NCBI GenBank assembly: GCA_029532625.1
Contig: JARFXM010000010.1
Coordinates: forward strand, 1,736,001-1,800,000
Source: Lomentospora prolificans
Taxonomy: Eukaryota > Ascomycota > Sordariomycetes > Microascales > Microascaceae
DNA length: 64,000 nt
Reading direction: 5' to 3'
Under the pieces are notes generated by a model. The model was given only the letters and a program-made list of their open reading frames with translations. It was not told where the DNA came from and searched no databases. The position numbers were made by a program, and so were the translations under genes. Of this stretch, positions 11,101 through 22,598 are shown piece by piece. Numbering within the stretch: the stretch's first letter is position 1; every line of letters starts with the position of its first letter.

Positions 11101-14100
11101 CGCCGTCAAGACAGCTCCAGTGACACAGGTCTGGCGTGGATATATCTCGAAAAGATGAGATTAGAGGAACCTGCCCCAGACTATCCTGTCTCATAGCAAT
11201 AGAGAATATTCCCACGAGATCCGAGTCGCTCGCAGATTAAAGTACTGTTCAGTTCACATTCTACATTAGTCCGCTCCGGAGAGAAGCAGGGAAACTTACT
11301 GAAGTGTGTGTAGCAGAGGCGGCACACACAATGCTACATGGGTACACGCACACATACACACTCCCACACACACGTGCGCATAGATTGTTTGAGGATCGGG
11401 CTTCCATTCCTTCTAGAACTCGCCAAGTCGATTGAAGGGATATTTTCTTCAGTTTCTGGAAAGTTTGGGTCTCTACGACTCTGGGACTGAGAGGTGAGAT
11501 GAGGGGGAGACGGCGTGTCCGGAATGACCAGGGGACCCTCGAACCTAACACGTACATGAAGCCCCATACCACTACTTACTTGGGTTGGATCTTCACACAG
11601 ACGACAGGGCCATCATTACGACTTTAGAATATAAGCGCCAGTTCTTCTTTGTTGCTTATCCGAGCGGCACATTAGTGCGAGCTAGAAGCGGCGGGGGTTG
11701 GGGGATGGGTTGGGTTTTGGGGAGGGGGGGTTCCGTAGGCAAGAACGGACAAGCTAAAGTTGAGCATTCCCGGACAGGTTTTGCGTTCCAAAAACGAAAG
11801 TGGACGCAAGGTAAAGCGGCGCTGAGGCACCGCAGTGGGTCCCGTGCAGGACGCTACGAGCTAAGTCAGGATACAAAGGGCCTCAAATAATGGATGGGCC
11901 CGAGATGACGATGGTCGATCTCTCCAAAACTAAAGACAGAAAAGAAAGAATAGCGCACAGAAATGAAAAAAAAGAGTCTAAAAGAGGGTCTTGGCGGGGG
12001 CTTCGTCCAGCCGTGCTGCCAGGCTTCATGCTCCACACTGTTGGCCTTCTGAAATTGTTCTCGAAGGCCGCTAAATACAGAAAGAACACGGGACCCGGCA
12101 AATGGTAACATGGGGCATGCATGGGGCTGCACCCGGCTTCGTTTCCCCTCCCACACGGGCCCACCCCCTGGAAAGTGGACCAGGTTCAGTCCCCAGAAGC
12201 GTCGCAGAGACAGGGAAGGTGAAGGATAAAAACTATCATTTTGCCATTTTACCCGTGACGCTACGCTGCGCTACTTGTACCTGTGAGGTGCGGTGCAGAA
12301 GGCGACCATCTCGTAGTGCCAGATGGATCAATCGTGGGATCAATGTTCCCTAGGTTATGACTAGTGGGGAAACAGCCGGCTACAACCTCTCCACGTAGGT
12401 GCTAGGAGAAGAATGAGACGAATGAAAAAACAACAGAACAAGCGGGTCTGCAATATAGCCAATATGCGTGAGGGAGAGACATTTCCAGCAACATTAGCCC
12501 AGCTATCTTCCATTCCACCACTAGCGCCACGCTGTACCGGTGGCTTCACAGCCGTTTCTTGAATTCCGGAACAGCTTGATTCTCCGTCATCTCTGGATAG
12601 GCAGGTCACGATTCATGTAGTCGTGTAGTCGGGTCAAAATAGAGTACGGGACCAATTCCGGAGGGGTTCTTCTAGACACATACCTACTCGACTTTTCTTC
12701 CGTTAAACCCGGGAACGCGATAAACTATCGTCTGGTCAAGCCATGCCACAGCTTAAGGCGCGATATGGGGCTGGAGGAGAAGTGTAAGACATGGGGCTTA
12801 ACGTCTTTTCTGTGTAGGACCAGTCAAGGAGAGACGAACACTAGTGTACAGGTAGCCCACCTGTGCGACATCTCCTTCGCTGAATATCCCGAAAAGGGTT
12901 CAACGTAGGCCAGCTTGAAGGCGTTTTGTTGTCTTACCAGACGGAGGTTAGCTCCGCGGAATGGGTGAATTTTCCTGCGACCATGGGACTGAGACGTCGC
13001 GTCATTGTAAAATGGTTGCTCGAGCTGCACCCGTTGGACGGGAACCGTGAGCTCTTAGGTACCCAAGATGGAGTCTCTGGTGAGTCGTCAAACTATGGTG
13101 TTTAGGTTGTATGTGGGCGATCGCGAAGCCACCGTACAGGCAGGAACATCCTCGCACACGCCCCCTTCGTTCCCAAACGAAGAGAAACGGCCCCTTGCGC
13201 CTTCGTTCCCAAGACGACTCCTCGCTCTTACTATCCTCCTTTTCCTTTTCCGTCGAAGCTTCTCCTCAGAACAGCAAGGATTCTGGGCTTCTCATCATTA
13301 CCACCAACGCATCATGCAGGGAGGGGAGGCGAAGGGACGTGCGCAATATGAACGGAAGTCTTCTAGAAGACGCATGGGGCGGGATCTTCTGCTTTTTCTT
13401 CCCTTTCGAATGTTGTCTTCCGTCAGGGAAGAAAAGACGATCACGAAGAACGCACGACGGGCCACAGCGCCAGGATCAGCCATGGGGGTCGCTGGCTGGA
13501 GGTAACCTATAACGGAAGGGCATTGGTGGGTGTGCTGGCGAATGCGGTCGCCACTTTGCTGGCTGTGGGTGGGACTGAGTCATGTCGCACAGGCCTCCCT
13601 GTTGCGCAAATGGAAATGTTCCAGAAGGTCTAGCATCCCTGTCATTTAGGGACTTGCCTTTCCCGTTCCCCGGAATGGGTGGAGTGGAGGAGAATGGGGG
13701 GACGGTCCACCTAGAAGCGGAAGATTATCCTCTCACCATACATGAAAGGGGGATGGAAATAAAGGAAGTATAGTACATCGGCGTCTTTCCCACTTAGTTT
13801 TTGTCTTGGATGCCCTGTTTTTTGCCCCAGAACATGGCCTTGTAAAATGAGGCGTAATCATTCCCTCTCTGCCGACATGCAATGCGAATCGCGAAACATC
13901 AGCATAGTGGCCTTGTGGGGAGGCTGTGGTTTGCTACCAGCCGGGTGGTGGAGGATAGTGGTGTGGATTACATTCCTTCGGCCTCTCGCGGTTGGTAACG
14001 AAGGGCGAGGGAGGATTTCAGGTTGGAAGGGCTGTAACGCTGGTGAACACTGTCTCGGACTTCCTCGACGCCTCGAGTTCAAAAGGCTTGGCCGAAAAAC

Positions 14101-16051
14101 TTCTAGCGTTGCCGTATCCCTCAGCTGGGAAAGTCTAAATAATAATAGAAAATCATTGGTTCCTTGACCGGAACTGGAGGCTCAGCCGAGAGTGATACAA
14201 TTGTGAGGTGCAGCGGCAGCGTCAGGGTAGGCCCGCCCGAAGTAATAAAGGAGACACGGATACTGTTCAGGGTTGGGTTCTGTTTAATGAAGTGGCCAGA
14301 TGATTTACGGGACCTGCAGTATAAGCCTGGTTGAGACGGCACTCAGGGAATGGATTCCTCACACAGACGAGATCACTGTGATATGCAGAGACGTGGGGAC
14401 AGAGACCGTTGAATGTTGAATCTTGCGCGGTGTCAGGTTGGTGGTCCGAGTCATATAGGAGGCTCGTATTTCATGGAAGCAAGGGATGGGACAAAGGGAC
14501 ACACAGGCTCAATTGCCTGGTCTGCAGACGGCTGATCGCCCCGTTGACGCCGTTGCCTCTCCCACCGAAGTGAGTGCAATGATTCTCGCACAGTAGCAAA
14601 GTGCACGAGAAAGACGGCTCCGTGGGGAAAGCGGCCCTTCAACGATGCTGATGTCAATTCAGAGTAGGACAGCCGTTGGACCTAAATCCCACACGTTGTT
14701 TCGAGCTTATATGGAGACTGTCCTTGGCTCTCCTCAGGCATTCCACGTCAATGTCCGACATTTCGAGAAATCACATGATGCGTATCACTGTCTGCCAGGT
14801 GTCAGACGGCGCGCAACGCCCCCCTTCTCCATGTAATGGACATCGGGGTTCGTTCACAATGCAATGTTCCAAAATCGACGGCACACTAAAAGTGCCAGGA
14901 TGACAGTGCCGCCCTTCGGGTTGCTGTTATTTCTTTCGCCACCACGAATCGATAGTGTTTTGGACGGTGATGCCGATGGGGCCGGCAAAATAATTCCGCC
15001 CTCGAACAGCGCGGCACAGCCATCGTCGCGGTCGGGAAAAAAAAGCCAAAATGTCGTTATACAGAGAAAGGGAACTCCCAATAGAAGGTGTATGCTGACG
15101 GGGTGTCATGAGACGACCCTTCCGCGTAAATTGAAGGGTGTCCCGGGCTCAATGCTTACCAAACCCCAACACACCACCCATTTTGAAGTGCACCAGTAGC
15201 TTCGGAGGCTTTGGAATGCTATTGGCGGGAATATGGCTGTCGCTCAGGGACGTGAAGATGCAGGGCTATGTCCAATCCTTCGGCCAAGGAAAAAAAGACT
15301 GGAGGGGCAAGGGAGGAAAGGAATATCTTAGTGATGGGATTCCCCATGATGCCCACTAGCTACTGTTATGCTAAGTTCATTCTAAATCATCAGCCTAGCA
15401 AAGTATTCTTTCCCATCCCTTTCTTAAGAGCCCCACGAAACGAGCGTGAGAGACCCCGCCTTCAAGTCCCGCGACTCTCTCTTTATCCTCTGGGTGAATC
15501 TCGGCGGGTTGACCAAAGTGGCCGAGGTTAGGATGCGTTCGCATTGGGAAAGTACAAGCCACCTGCCCCGCCACTAGCTCCATCAGGGTCCAGCGCGCGG
15601 AGGACGGTGAGCTACGCTCATTTGATGCTGCAGCGTGGTCAATCCTGTAGTCTGGCATCCTCGAGCTCGAGAGCACATGCTCAAGCACCCGACGCCGACT
15701 TCTCTGGAAAAAGTGATAAATTTTGTAGGAATTGAGATCTGGGGACCAGTCGCACTCGTGTTATGAGCCAATGCCCGTTTCTCGTTTGTCCTGGATCTCA
15801 CACGTGAGGAATTGTGCGGTGCGTTGGACTTAATCTATGTGTCGACCAGCCTGCGATCTCATGGAGATCAGCCAATCAGGGGGGTTGAAGAAGCCGATAT
15901 CGCCACTTGTAGGGGTCTCGATTGGCCAGTGCTGCGCCCTTCCTCCCAATTACCCCACAGAAGTCTATTCACCGGTAAAAAGGTTTGAATTTTTTTCTTT
16001 TCACTTTTCTTGCTGGTTGTTTGCTAGGAAGCTAACGGCCACACCGCTGGC
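8145..16051. other. Long gene-free stretch
   Basis: Almost 8 kb lies between the divergently oriented zinc-finger gene and ilv2. Frames are short and overlap on both strands. I found no domain, no tRNA and no convincing exon chain. It contains a 22-nt A run at 10593-10614 and CA-rich sequence near 11320-11380. It may act as extended 5' leader or promoter for the regulator. Confidence 0.55.
10593..10614. repeat. Poly-A homopolymer (22 nt)
   Basis: A run of 22 adenines follows a purine-rich AAGAAG tract in gene-free DNA. It is a simple homopolymer with no flanking duplication that I could see. Confidence 0.8.
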
Positions 16052-16151
16052 TGAGTCACCAGCCCAGACCAGGACAGGACAAGCACGTCGAGCAAAACTT
16101 CCGACTTTTCCATGTTCTGACTGTCTTGACCCTACACTCTCTTGTGACTCA
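16052..16151. promoter_or_regulatory. Two CPC1/Gcn4-type sites upstream of ilv2
   Basis: TGAGTCA lies at 16052-16058, and its reverse complement TGACTCA at 16145-16151. These are exact copies of the bZIP consensus bound by yeast Gcn4 and its filamentous-fungal counterpart CPC1, which activate amino-acid biosynthesis genes under starvation. They sit 262 and 169 bp before the ilv2 ATG. Binding here is inferred from the match and from the identity of the downstream gene. Confidence 0.7.
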
Positions 16152-16319
16152 GGCAAGTCGAAAAGTCGGAGGAGTTGCAACTGCTTAGGGAAGAATTCGA
16201 TTCTTCCTCTGTAGAATATTTTTCTCGTTCACGTTGTTCTTTTCTCGTTTCCCCCCCAAATACCCTCTTCCTTCCCCTCAATCCTTTCCCCAGGGACCCT
16301 CTCCGCTCAAAATATCAAC

Positions 16320-18755
16320 ATGCTCCGAGGTCGCCACGCTGTTGCCGCCCTGCGGGCCGCCGCCCAGCCGGCAACATCACGATCCTTCACTGCTTCGGCA
16401 GCTGTAGCAGCCATATCTCCTCCTAGGAAACCTGCTTCCGATATTAGGAAACAGACCACAGCTGCTTCCAATGCTCCGTAAGTTCGCCAATTCGTCTTTT
16501 CGGTCAATCGGAGGCGGGGGTGGTCCAAGGGCGAATCTTGAAATTCGCATGGAAAAAAAATTATCGTCCACGCTAACCACATGCCTCCTACCACCACAAT
16601 AGTAATGTCCGACCCGTTCCTAGCCCTTCTTTCAACCCCGAGACCAAAGACACGAGCCATGTTCAACCTCTCGTCAACGCCCGTCCGGCGGAGATGGATG
16701 AATCGTATGTTGCCAAGATTCTCCGCCTTGCCCCCGGCTATCGGAGCCACAGTTGACTGACGGCATATTAGCTTCATGGGAAAAACTGGTGGTGAAATTT
16801 TCCACGAGATGATGTTGAGGCATGGAGTAAAGCATATTTGTGAGTTGAGCCGTCATTTTCGATCGCCCTCCTCTCGGTCTTCTTCGTATTAAGTGAGGCA
16901 ACAATTTATTAACACTACTTGCTCTACAGTTGGATACCCCGGAGGCGCCATTCTCCCAGTTTTCGACGCCATCTACAACTCGAAACACTTCGACTTCATT
17001 CTTCCTAAGCACGAGCAGGGTGCCGGTCACATGGCCGAGGGATACGCCAGGGCTAGCGGAAAGCCTGGTGTTGTCCTCGTAACCTCCGGTCCTGGTGCAA
17101 CCAACGTCGTCACTCCTATGCAGGATGCTTTGTCTGATGGTACTCCCATGGTCGTCTTCTGCGGACAGGTCGTCACTACTGCCATTGGCAGCGATGCTTT
17201 CCAGGAGGCCGATGTGGTTGGTATTTCCCGAGCCTGCACCAAGTGGAACGTCATGGTCAAGTCCGTTGCAGAACTCCCCCGCCGAATTAACGAGGCCTTC
17301 GAGATCGCAACCTCTGGCCGCCCCGGTCCTGTTCTCGTCGATCTGCCCAAGGATGTGACTGCCGGTATCCTTAGGAAGGCTATCCCCACCGAGTCGTCGA
17401 TTCCTTCCTTGAGCGCCGCCTCCAAGGCTGCGCTCGAGCTCAGCCGCCAGCAGCTCAACTCTTCGATCCATCGTGTTGCCGACCTTGTGAACAAGGCCAA
17501 GCAGCCTGTCATCTATGCGGGACAGGGTATAATCCTTTCCGAGGGTGGCCCTGAGATCCTCCGTGAACTTGCTGAGAAGGCATATCTTCCCGTCACCACC
17601 ACTCTTCACGGTCTCGGCGCCTTTGATGAGCTTGACGAGAAGTCTCTCCACATGCTTGGTATGCACGGTTCTGCCTACGCCAACATGGCCATGCAGGAAG
17701 CCGATCTCATCATTGCTCTTGGTGCTCGTTTCGACGACCGTGTCACTCTCAACGTCTCTAAATTCGCTCCTGGCGCCCGCGCCGCCGCCGCCGAGGGCCG
17801 TGGTGGTATTGTCCACTTCGAGATTATGCCCAAGAATATCAACAAGGTTGTGCAAGCTACTGAGGCCGTCGAGGGTGATGTAACTGCCAACCTCCGTCAG
17901 CTTCTTCCTCTTTTGGACGTCAAGACCCGCGAGGACCGCAAGGAATGGTTCGGCAAGATCGATGGCTGGAAGAAGCGATGGCCTCTCTCGGACTACGAGC
18001 GTGCTGAGCGTGCTGGCCTTATCAAGCCCCAGACCCTCATCGAGGAACTCAGCAACCTCACCGCTGATAGGAAGGAGACCACTTTCATCTCTACCGGTGT
18101 TGGTCAGCACCAGATGTGGACCGCCCAGCACTTCCGCTGGAGGTACCCTAGGACCATGATTACCTCTGGAGGTCTTGGCACCATGGGCTATGGACTTCCC
18201 GCGGCCATCGGCGCCAAGGTGGCCAGGCCTGATGCTCTCGTCATTGACATTGACGGCGATGCGTCTTTCAACATGACTCTTACTGAACTGTCCACCGCGG
18301 CGCAGTTCAATATCGGTGTCAAGGTCATCGTTCTCAATAACGAGGAGCAAGGTATGGTGACGCAATGGCAGAACCTCTTCTACGAGGATCGCTATGCGCA
18401 CACGCACCAGAAGAACCCTGACTTCATGAAGCTTGCCGACGCCATGGGTGTTCAACATAGGCGTGTATCCAATCCCGATGAGGTTGTCGACAGCCTCAAG
18501 TGGCTAATTAACACCGACGGCCCCGCTCTCTTGGAGGTGATGACGGATAAGAAGGTTCCCGTCTTGCCCATGGTCCCTGCTGGCTATGGCCTGCACGAGT
18601 TCCTCACGTGGGATGGTGGTAAGTATCAACGTTGATTAATCCCCACACAAGTACGTGGAGTACATAGGCCGAGCAAAGCCGCTAACAACCTTACAGAGAA
18701 GGATAGGAAGCGTCGTGAGTTGATGAGAGAGCGAACCTGTGGCCTACACGGATAA
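16320..18755 (+). CDS. ilv2: Acetolactate synthase catalytic subunit, mitochondrial
   Basis: This enzyme condenses two pyruvates to 2-acetolactate, or pyruvate with 2-oxobutyrate, in the first common step of valine, leucine and isoleucine synthesis in the mitochondrion. The five exons are 16320-16477, 16603-16704, 16772-16839, 16930-18618 and 18697-18755, and they join in frame to 691 aa. The N-terminus is Arg/Ala/Ser-rich with few acids, as expected of a mitochondrial presequence. Family landmarks read cleanly: TGGEIFHEMMLRHGVKHIFGYP, GGAILPVFDAIYNS, LPKHEQGAGHMAEGYAR with the ThDP-activating glutamate, and IDGDASFNMTLTEL with the GDG...N metal/ThDP motif. The last exon encodes a basic ERRELMRER-like tail typical of fungal Ilv2. 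Two CPC1-type sites lie upstream. An open antisense frame covers much of it and is a codon-bias shadow. Confidence 0.97.
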
Positions 18756-19899
18756 GCACCAAAACGAAACGAAACGAGTTGACGAACTGGGGGGTGCGGC
18801 GGCGGTATGGCAACGGCCAAGGAGGTGGTAGCGACTTGATTTGGGAGCGGCAATGCCAACGACAATGACAGCGAATATCAGAACGCGCCCGATGATGGAA
18901 CTTGGGCGGGGGCTCTGTAGCGTCATTTACTTGTACTTGATATCAATCTGGCTATTTTCGGTATTTGCATGATGGTTTTAAAAGTGGTTACTATTTTGTT
19001 ACTAGCACGAGACGTTGTTTGGCCCTCAGCATCCTGTTGTCAGAGGGGTTGGCAAAAGAACGGAAGAAGATGAGGAGGGAAAAGGGGTTAAGTTCATATC
19101 ACGGATCCTGCCAGCAACGGAAAATAGCAGCAGCTGGTGAAGAGATGGGGAGGAGGTGGAAGTGAGCATGAGAGTGGCGCGTCACGTCTCTCCATTAATA
19201 TACAATTTTGCAACGATTCCAAGCTATTGAAATTTTTCTTTTTTGAATTTTTTTTCCCGATTTATCTCTAATTCGTGTCGTATATCTCAAGTCCCACTAT
19301 GTACCCCTAGCCCCGAAAATGACCAAGATATCCTGTGTTTTTGTTAAGTTCGTGAGGATGGCTGGCTTCATCCTCGGCGAACGGCTCGATCGGACGCTAG
19401 GCCGAGAGCATTATGTACAATGCAGAGCTGCCAAGATATGGTGACAGTACCGTTATCGTGTCTCGTTTTGACGAGTCGATAGCGTATTCCGGCGCGAAGG
19501 AGAAACGCTGATATCTCGAGACTCCAGAAAGGGCTGCAAGACCGATGCATCCATTTCCATCTCTCTCTGTACCGTCGCTAGTTTACAACCCCGCTCTTAT
19601 CATCTTTCGAGGTCCAGCTTCGGGATCTGGACCAGCGCGGAGCAGTAGGAATCCGCTTGAAATGAGTTAAAAAAAAGTTCGTGTCGCATGTCGGCAATCC
19701 TTTCCTTTTGAGGCCTCGCCAGAGGATAAAGGATAACAAGAGGAAAAGCATCGCTTGCCTCTAGGGCCGAAAAATAAAAAAAACCAAATGTGCCCCCCAA
19801 TCCGCTCACCGCCCGACCCTCCTCCGAACACGGATAGCTACTACGCCAGAGCTTGGAGCTCACCCCTAAATCGCTAACCCCGCCGCCCCCCCCGGCAGC
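18756..19899. other. Intergenic, 3' of ilv2
   Basis: No gene is supported here. It contains the ilv2 3' UTR and AT-rich sequence around 19200-19270. Short frames on both strands have no recognisable motif. Confidence 0.6.
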
Positions 19900-20130
19900 T
19901 CAAGGCTTTGACGGCTCTTCCCCGCTTTCGTCCACCGTACATTTCTCGTCTTCTCCATGGTACGGAGCACCGAGCAGATCGGACTCTTGGTTTTGCCGGA
20001 AGTCGTTGATGATGGTCGGGTCTGCGTCGGAGAGGTACCTGTAGTCGAAGGCGGCTTGGCGGGCGAGGCGCGGAGGCGGGAGGGGCGTCGCGGTAGAGGG
20101 AGGTTTTGTGCGGCGGGGGTTTGCATTCAT
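19900..20130 (-). CDS. Possible 76-aa hypothetical protein
   Basis: This short intronless frame begins ATGAATGC after an AAAATACC context that resembles a fungal start. The residues look protein-like: a basic, Pro-rich N-terminus with PPSTATPLPPPR, then an aromatic/acidic stretch with FDYRYLSDADPTIINDF, then an acidic Glu/Ser-rich end. I do not recognise it. The alternative overlapping minus-strand frame is far less protein-like. It could be the first exon of a longer gene, but I could not find a convincing continuation. Confidence 0.35.
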   Translation of the reverse strand: MNANPRRTKPPSTATPLPPPRLARQAAFDYRYLSDADPTIINDFRQNQESDLLGAPYHGEDEKCTVDESGEEPSKP

Positions 20131-22232
20131 GGTATTTTGTTTTGTTGACCGGTCTTGGACTCTAGGTTGGTATAATCATTTGGACAAGAGCAAAAAATAG
20201 AAAAAAAAGGCTTGGAGAATCGAACAGGTAGATTTGGGAAAATGGGCGGGGGGCTTAGTATGATGAGGGCATGAGCTTGGTTGTGAGAGGATGGATGTTA
20301 TAAGATGGGGAGCATTTGATGGTTCATTGTTCGGCGTAAGCTGTTGTTGACTGGAGAGGGCGTGAGTCCAGAGCTCCCTCCAGATCAGTTAACTTTGTCG
20401 GGTGGTTGCCTATGTTCTTTTAAATTGGTTGAGACTTGAAAGGGTAAAAGGTTGGAGCTTTTTTTCCTTTTCTTGGTTTGGGGAGAGAAGCTTTGCCACT
20501 TTCTCTCTTTGTTCCCTCAGTGGTTAATTTCGTTTCGAGTGGTTTTTTGATGCCTTTGTGCCTTTCATGAGAGGTTGGGGTACATACGTAGTGCATGAGG
20601 AGGGGGGGTTTCAATGAAATGGGTTCAATGAACTGGATGTTAAGAAGGATGGTGGTGTGCGACGCGCGAATCACGGATTCCAGCTTGGACCTGGTTCGTC
20701 GTGGCTGGTGGGCTTGGGGAATCCCTGGGCGCTTATTTTACGAGCTGGTCGCGACAGAGATGACCAGGTGGTTTTTTTTCTCTTTTTTTTGCCTCTTGCC
20801 TCTCTTTGCGTCCGGTCACACGAGATGAAGGTTCAAGGGAAGAGAGAAAACTCACCGGATCCTCGCCACTGCGCAAGGATCTTTTCTTGTGCTACTGCGC
20901 GCTTTTTGCGCTGTTCCGGTTTCCTCATGTAGAAGAGAGTGGCGACGAAAAGGGAAAGAGGCCTGAGGATGCAAACGGATGGCAAAGGTGGATTATGGTT
21001 TAAGCTTGTGGGGGTGATTGGGTTGAAACGATCGGCGGCAGGGGGGCAATGGGAAACTTGGGAAGGAGGGACCCTGCTGGCTTGGGATCTCTTGGTGGGA
21101 GGTTATTTGGAAACGAGTGTGAGCGGGGGATTTGCGAGGATCAACGGGGTTGAAGGTTTTGATGCGGAGAGAAGGAGAGCTCAGACGGCACAGCCTTGGT
21201 TTCCGAGGCTCAAGGTCTAATGCGATCCCAGAAGCCCATATCTGGTGGACGCTGAACTTTGATGAGCTCCCCAGGTTGCGGGAGTTTGTGTGGTCTGGCA
21301 CCTCCGCTCTTTAGGAATCGTTGGTGTGACCTTGAAAAGGAGCTACTGGGGATTATCTCGTTAAGGATTTAAATAGATTATTTCCATCGATAGCGTCGAC
21401 GCGGGTTCCCGTTCGCTTCCCGTAGGTCTAGAATAGCCGCGATTGTCTCGTCTCCAAGCAGCTCATTACCCGACACCGAACCCAGACTAAGCGCGGTGCA
21501 CAAACGACCATAATAGCCATTGGAATCTCGCCATGTAACAATTTGCACAACACTGATCTAAGGAAAGCCCAGCCTCTAGGTGTCTTAAAATAAATCAACC
21601 GGCCCCAGGGAGGCCCTTGAAGTTGATCTCGCCATTGATCTAACTAGCGGCTCCACGGACGGGATCCACCGGCCGCCTGTCGAAACCGGACCCGGGCGGG
21701 ACCGGTGACGGAAGGCGAACAAGAAAATCATGCTGTGGTACCCCAAACACGAATTAGGAAATAGGTTAAGTCGAGCATGGCTCTGACAAGAGAGTTATCA
21801 AAAGAGAGATCAAAGAATCTATTCGGGCATCGTGCCGCTGCAGCGCAGGGTATCAGGCATCATAATATGGAACAAAGAAGAGCAAGATCAGGGTAGCCGT
21901 CGAGAGGTGTTGTGTTCTCGCAAGGCGCAGTGGGGGAGAGGGAGAGAGAGAGAGAATAAGGTGTGAGAGGAAGGAGGTAGAAAGGAAGAGTTAATATATA
22001 CAGAGAATGTTTTCAAGGTCCCAAAAGTCTAGGAGAGAAATCCCTCTTAGGTCGAGGGGTATCTTATCCTAGAAGGAAGAGGATTAAAAGGTGAAATAAT
22101 CCATCATGCCAAGAAGAAATCGCGAGAAGAATCCCCAATCTATCCACCAAAGAAAAAAAAATGGAGTAAAACAATGCCATCATCGCTCATCCCCTTATAC
22201 ACGTCCCCTGAACAGCCAGCGTCGCGAATCGC
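20131..22232. other. Intergenic stretch
   Basis: No gene is supported here. There is T-rich sequence near 20770-20800, a GA microsatellite at 21942-21955, and the 3' UTR of the small secreted protein gene at the right end. Confidence 0.55.
21942..21955. repeat. GA microsatellite
   Basis: A short pure GA run within a longer purine-rich tract, in non-coding DNA. Confidence 0.8.
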
Positions 22233-22598
22233 TTACTGGCCGATGTCCGCACACTTCCTGTCCCACGTCAACCTCCAGCAGACGCGCTTCCAAGCCGCAA
22301 GCTCGACGCAGAAGCCCCCATCTCCGCAGTCGCTGTGCGACGAGCAGAGGTCCTTTTTGCCGTCGAGGGCTTCCGTGGAGGCAGAGATGCAGTAGTCGCC
22401 GGGGGAGGCGATAACGTCGGTGTTGGTGAGAGAGGCACAGGTGTAGGCCTTGTCATCGGAGATCCAGAGCGTGTTGCGGGGGATGTCGGAGTCGCAGAGG
22501 GCCATGAGGGTCTCGAGGTTGGCTCGCTTGACGGGGACCTCATCGACGGCCGCGGCGAGGGAGACGGGGAGGAGGGCGAGGAGGTAGGAGAACTTCAT
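22233..22598 (-). CDS. Small secreted cysteine-rich protein
   Basis: This is a 121-aa intronless gene. Residues 1-17 form a clear signal peptide (MKFSYLLALLPVSLAAA). A Lys-Arg pair at 24-25 could be a Kex2 processing site. The rest has eight cysteines, at 35, 54, 70, 85, 91, 97, 107 and 116, an even number compatible with four disulphides, and no membrane segment. I do not recognise a named domain. Size, secretion signal, dibasic site and cysteine content are those of fungal secreted effector-like or cell-surface proteins, but function is not shown. It stands alone: both neighbouring intergenic regions exceed 2 kb. Confidence 0.75.
   Translation of the reverse strand: MKFSYLLALLPVSLAAAVDEVPVKRANLETLMALCDSDIPRNTLWISDDKAYTCASLTNTDVIASPGDYCISASTEALDGKKDLCSSHSDCGDGGFCVELAAWKRVCWRLTWDRKCADIGQ

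Noticed and set aside
16674..18458. 594-codon antisense frame over ilv2
   Set aside because: It mirrors the ilv2 exon exactly, arises from strong C/G third-position bias, and has no recognisable motif.
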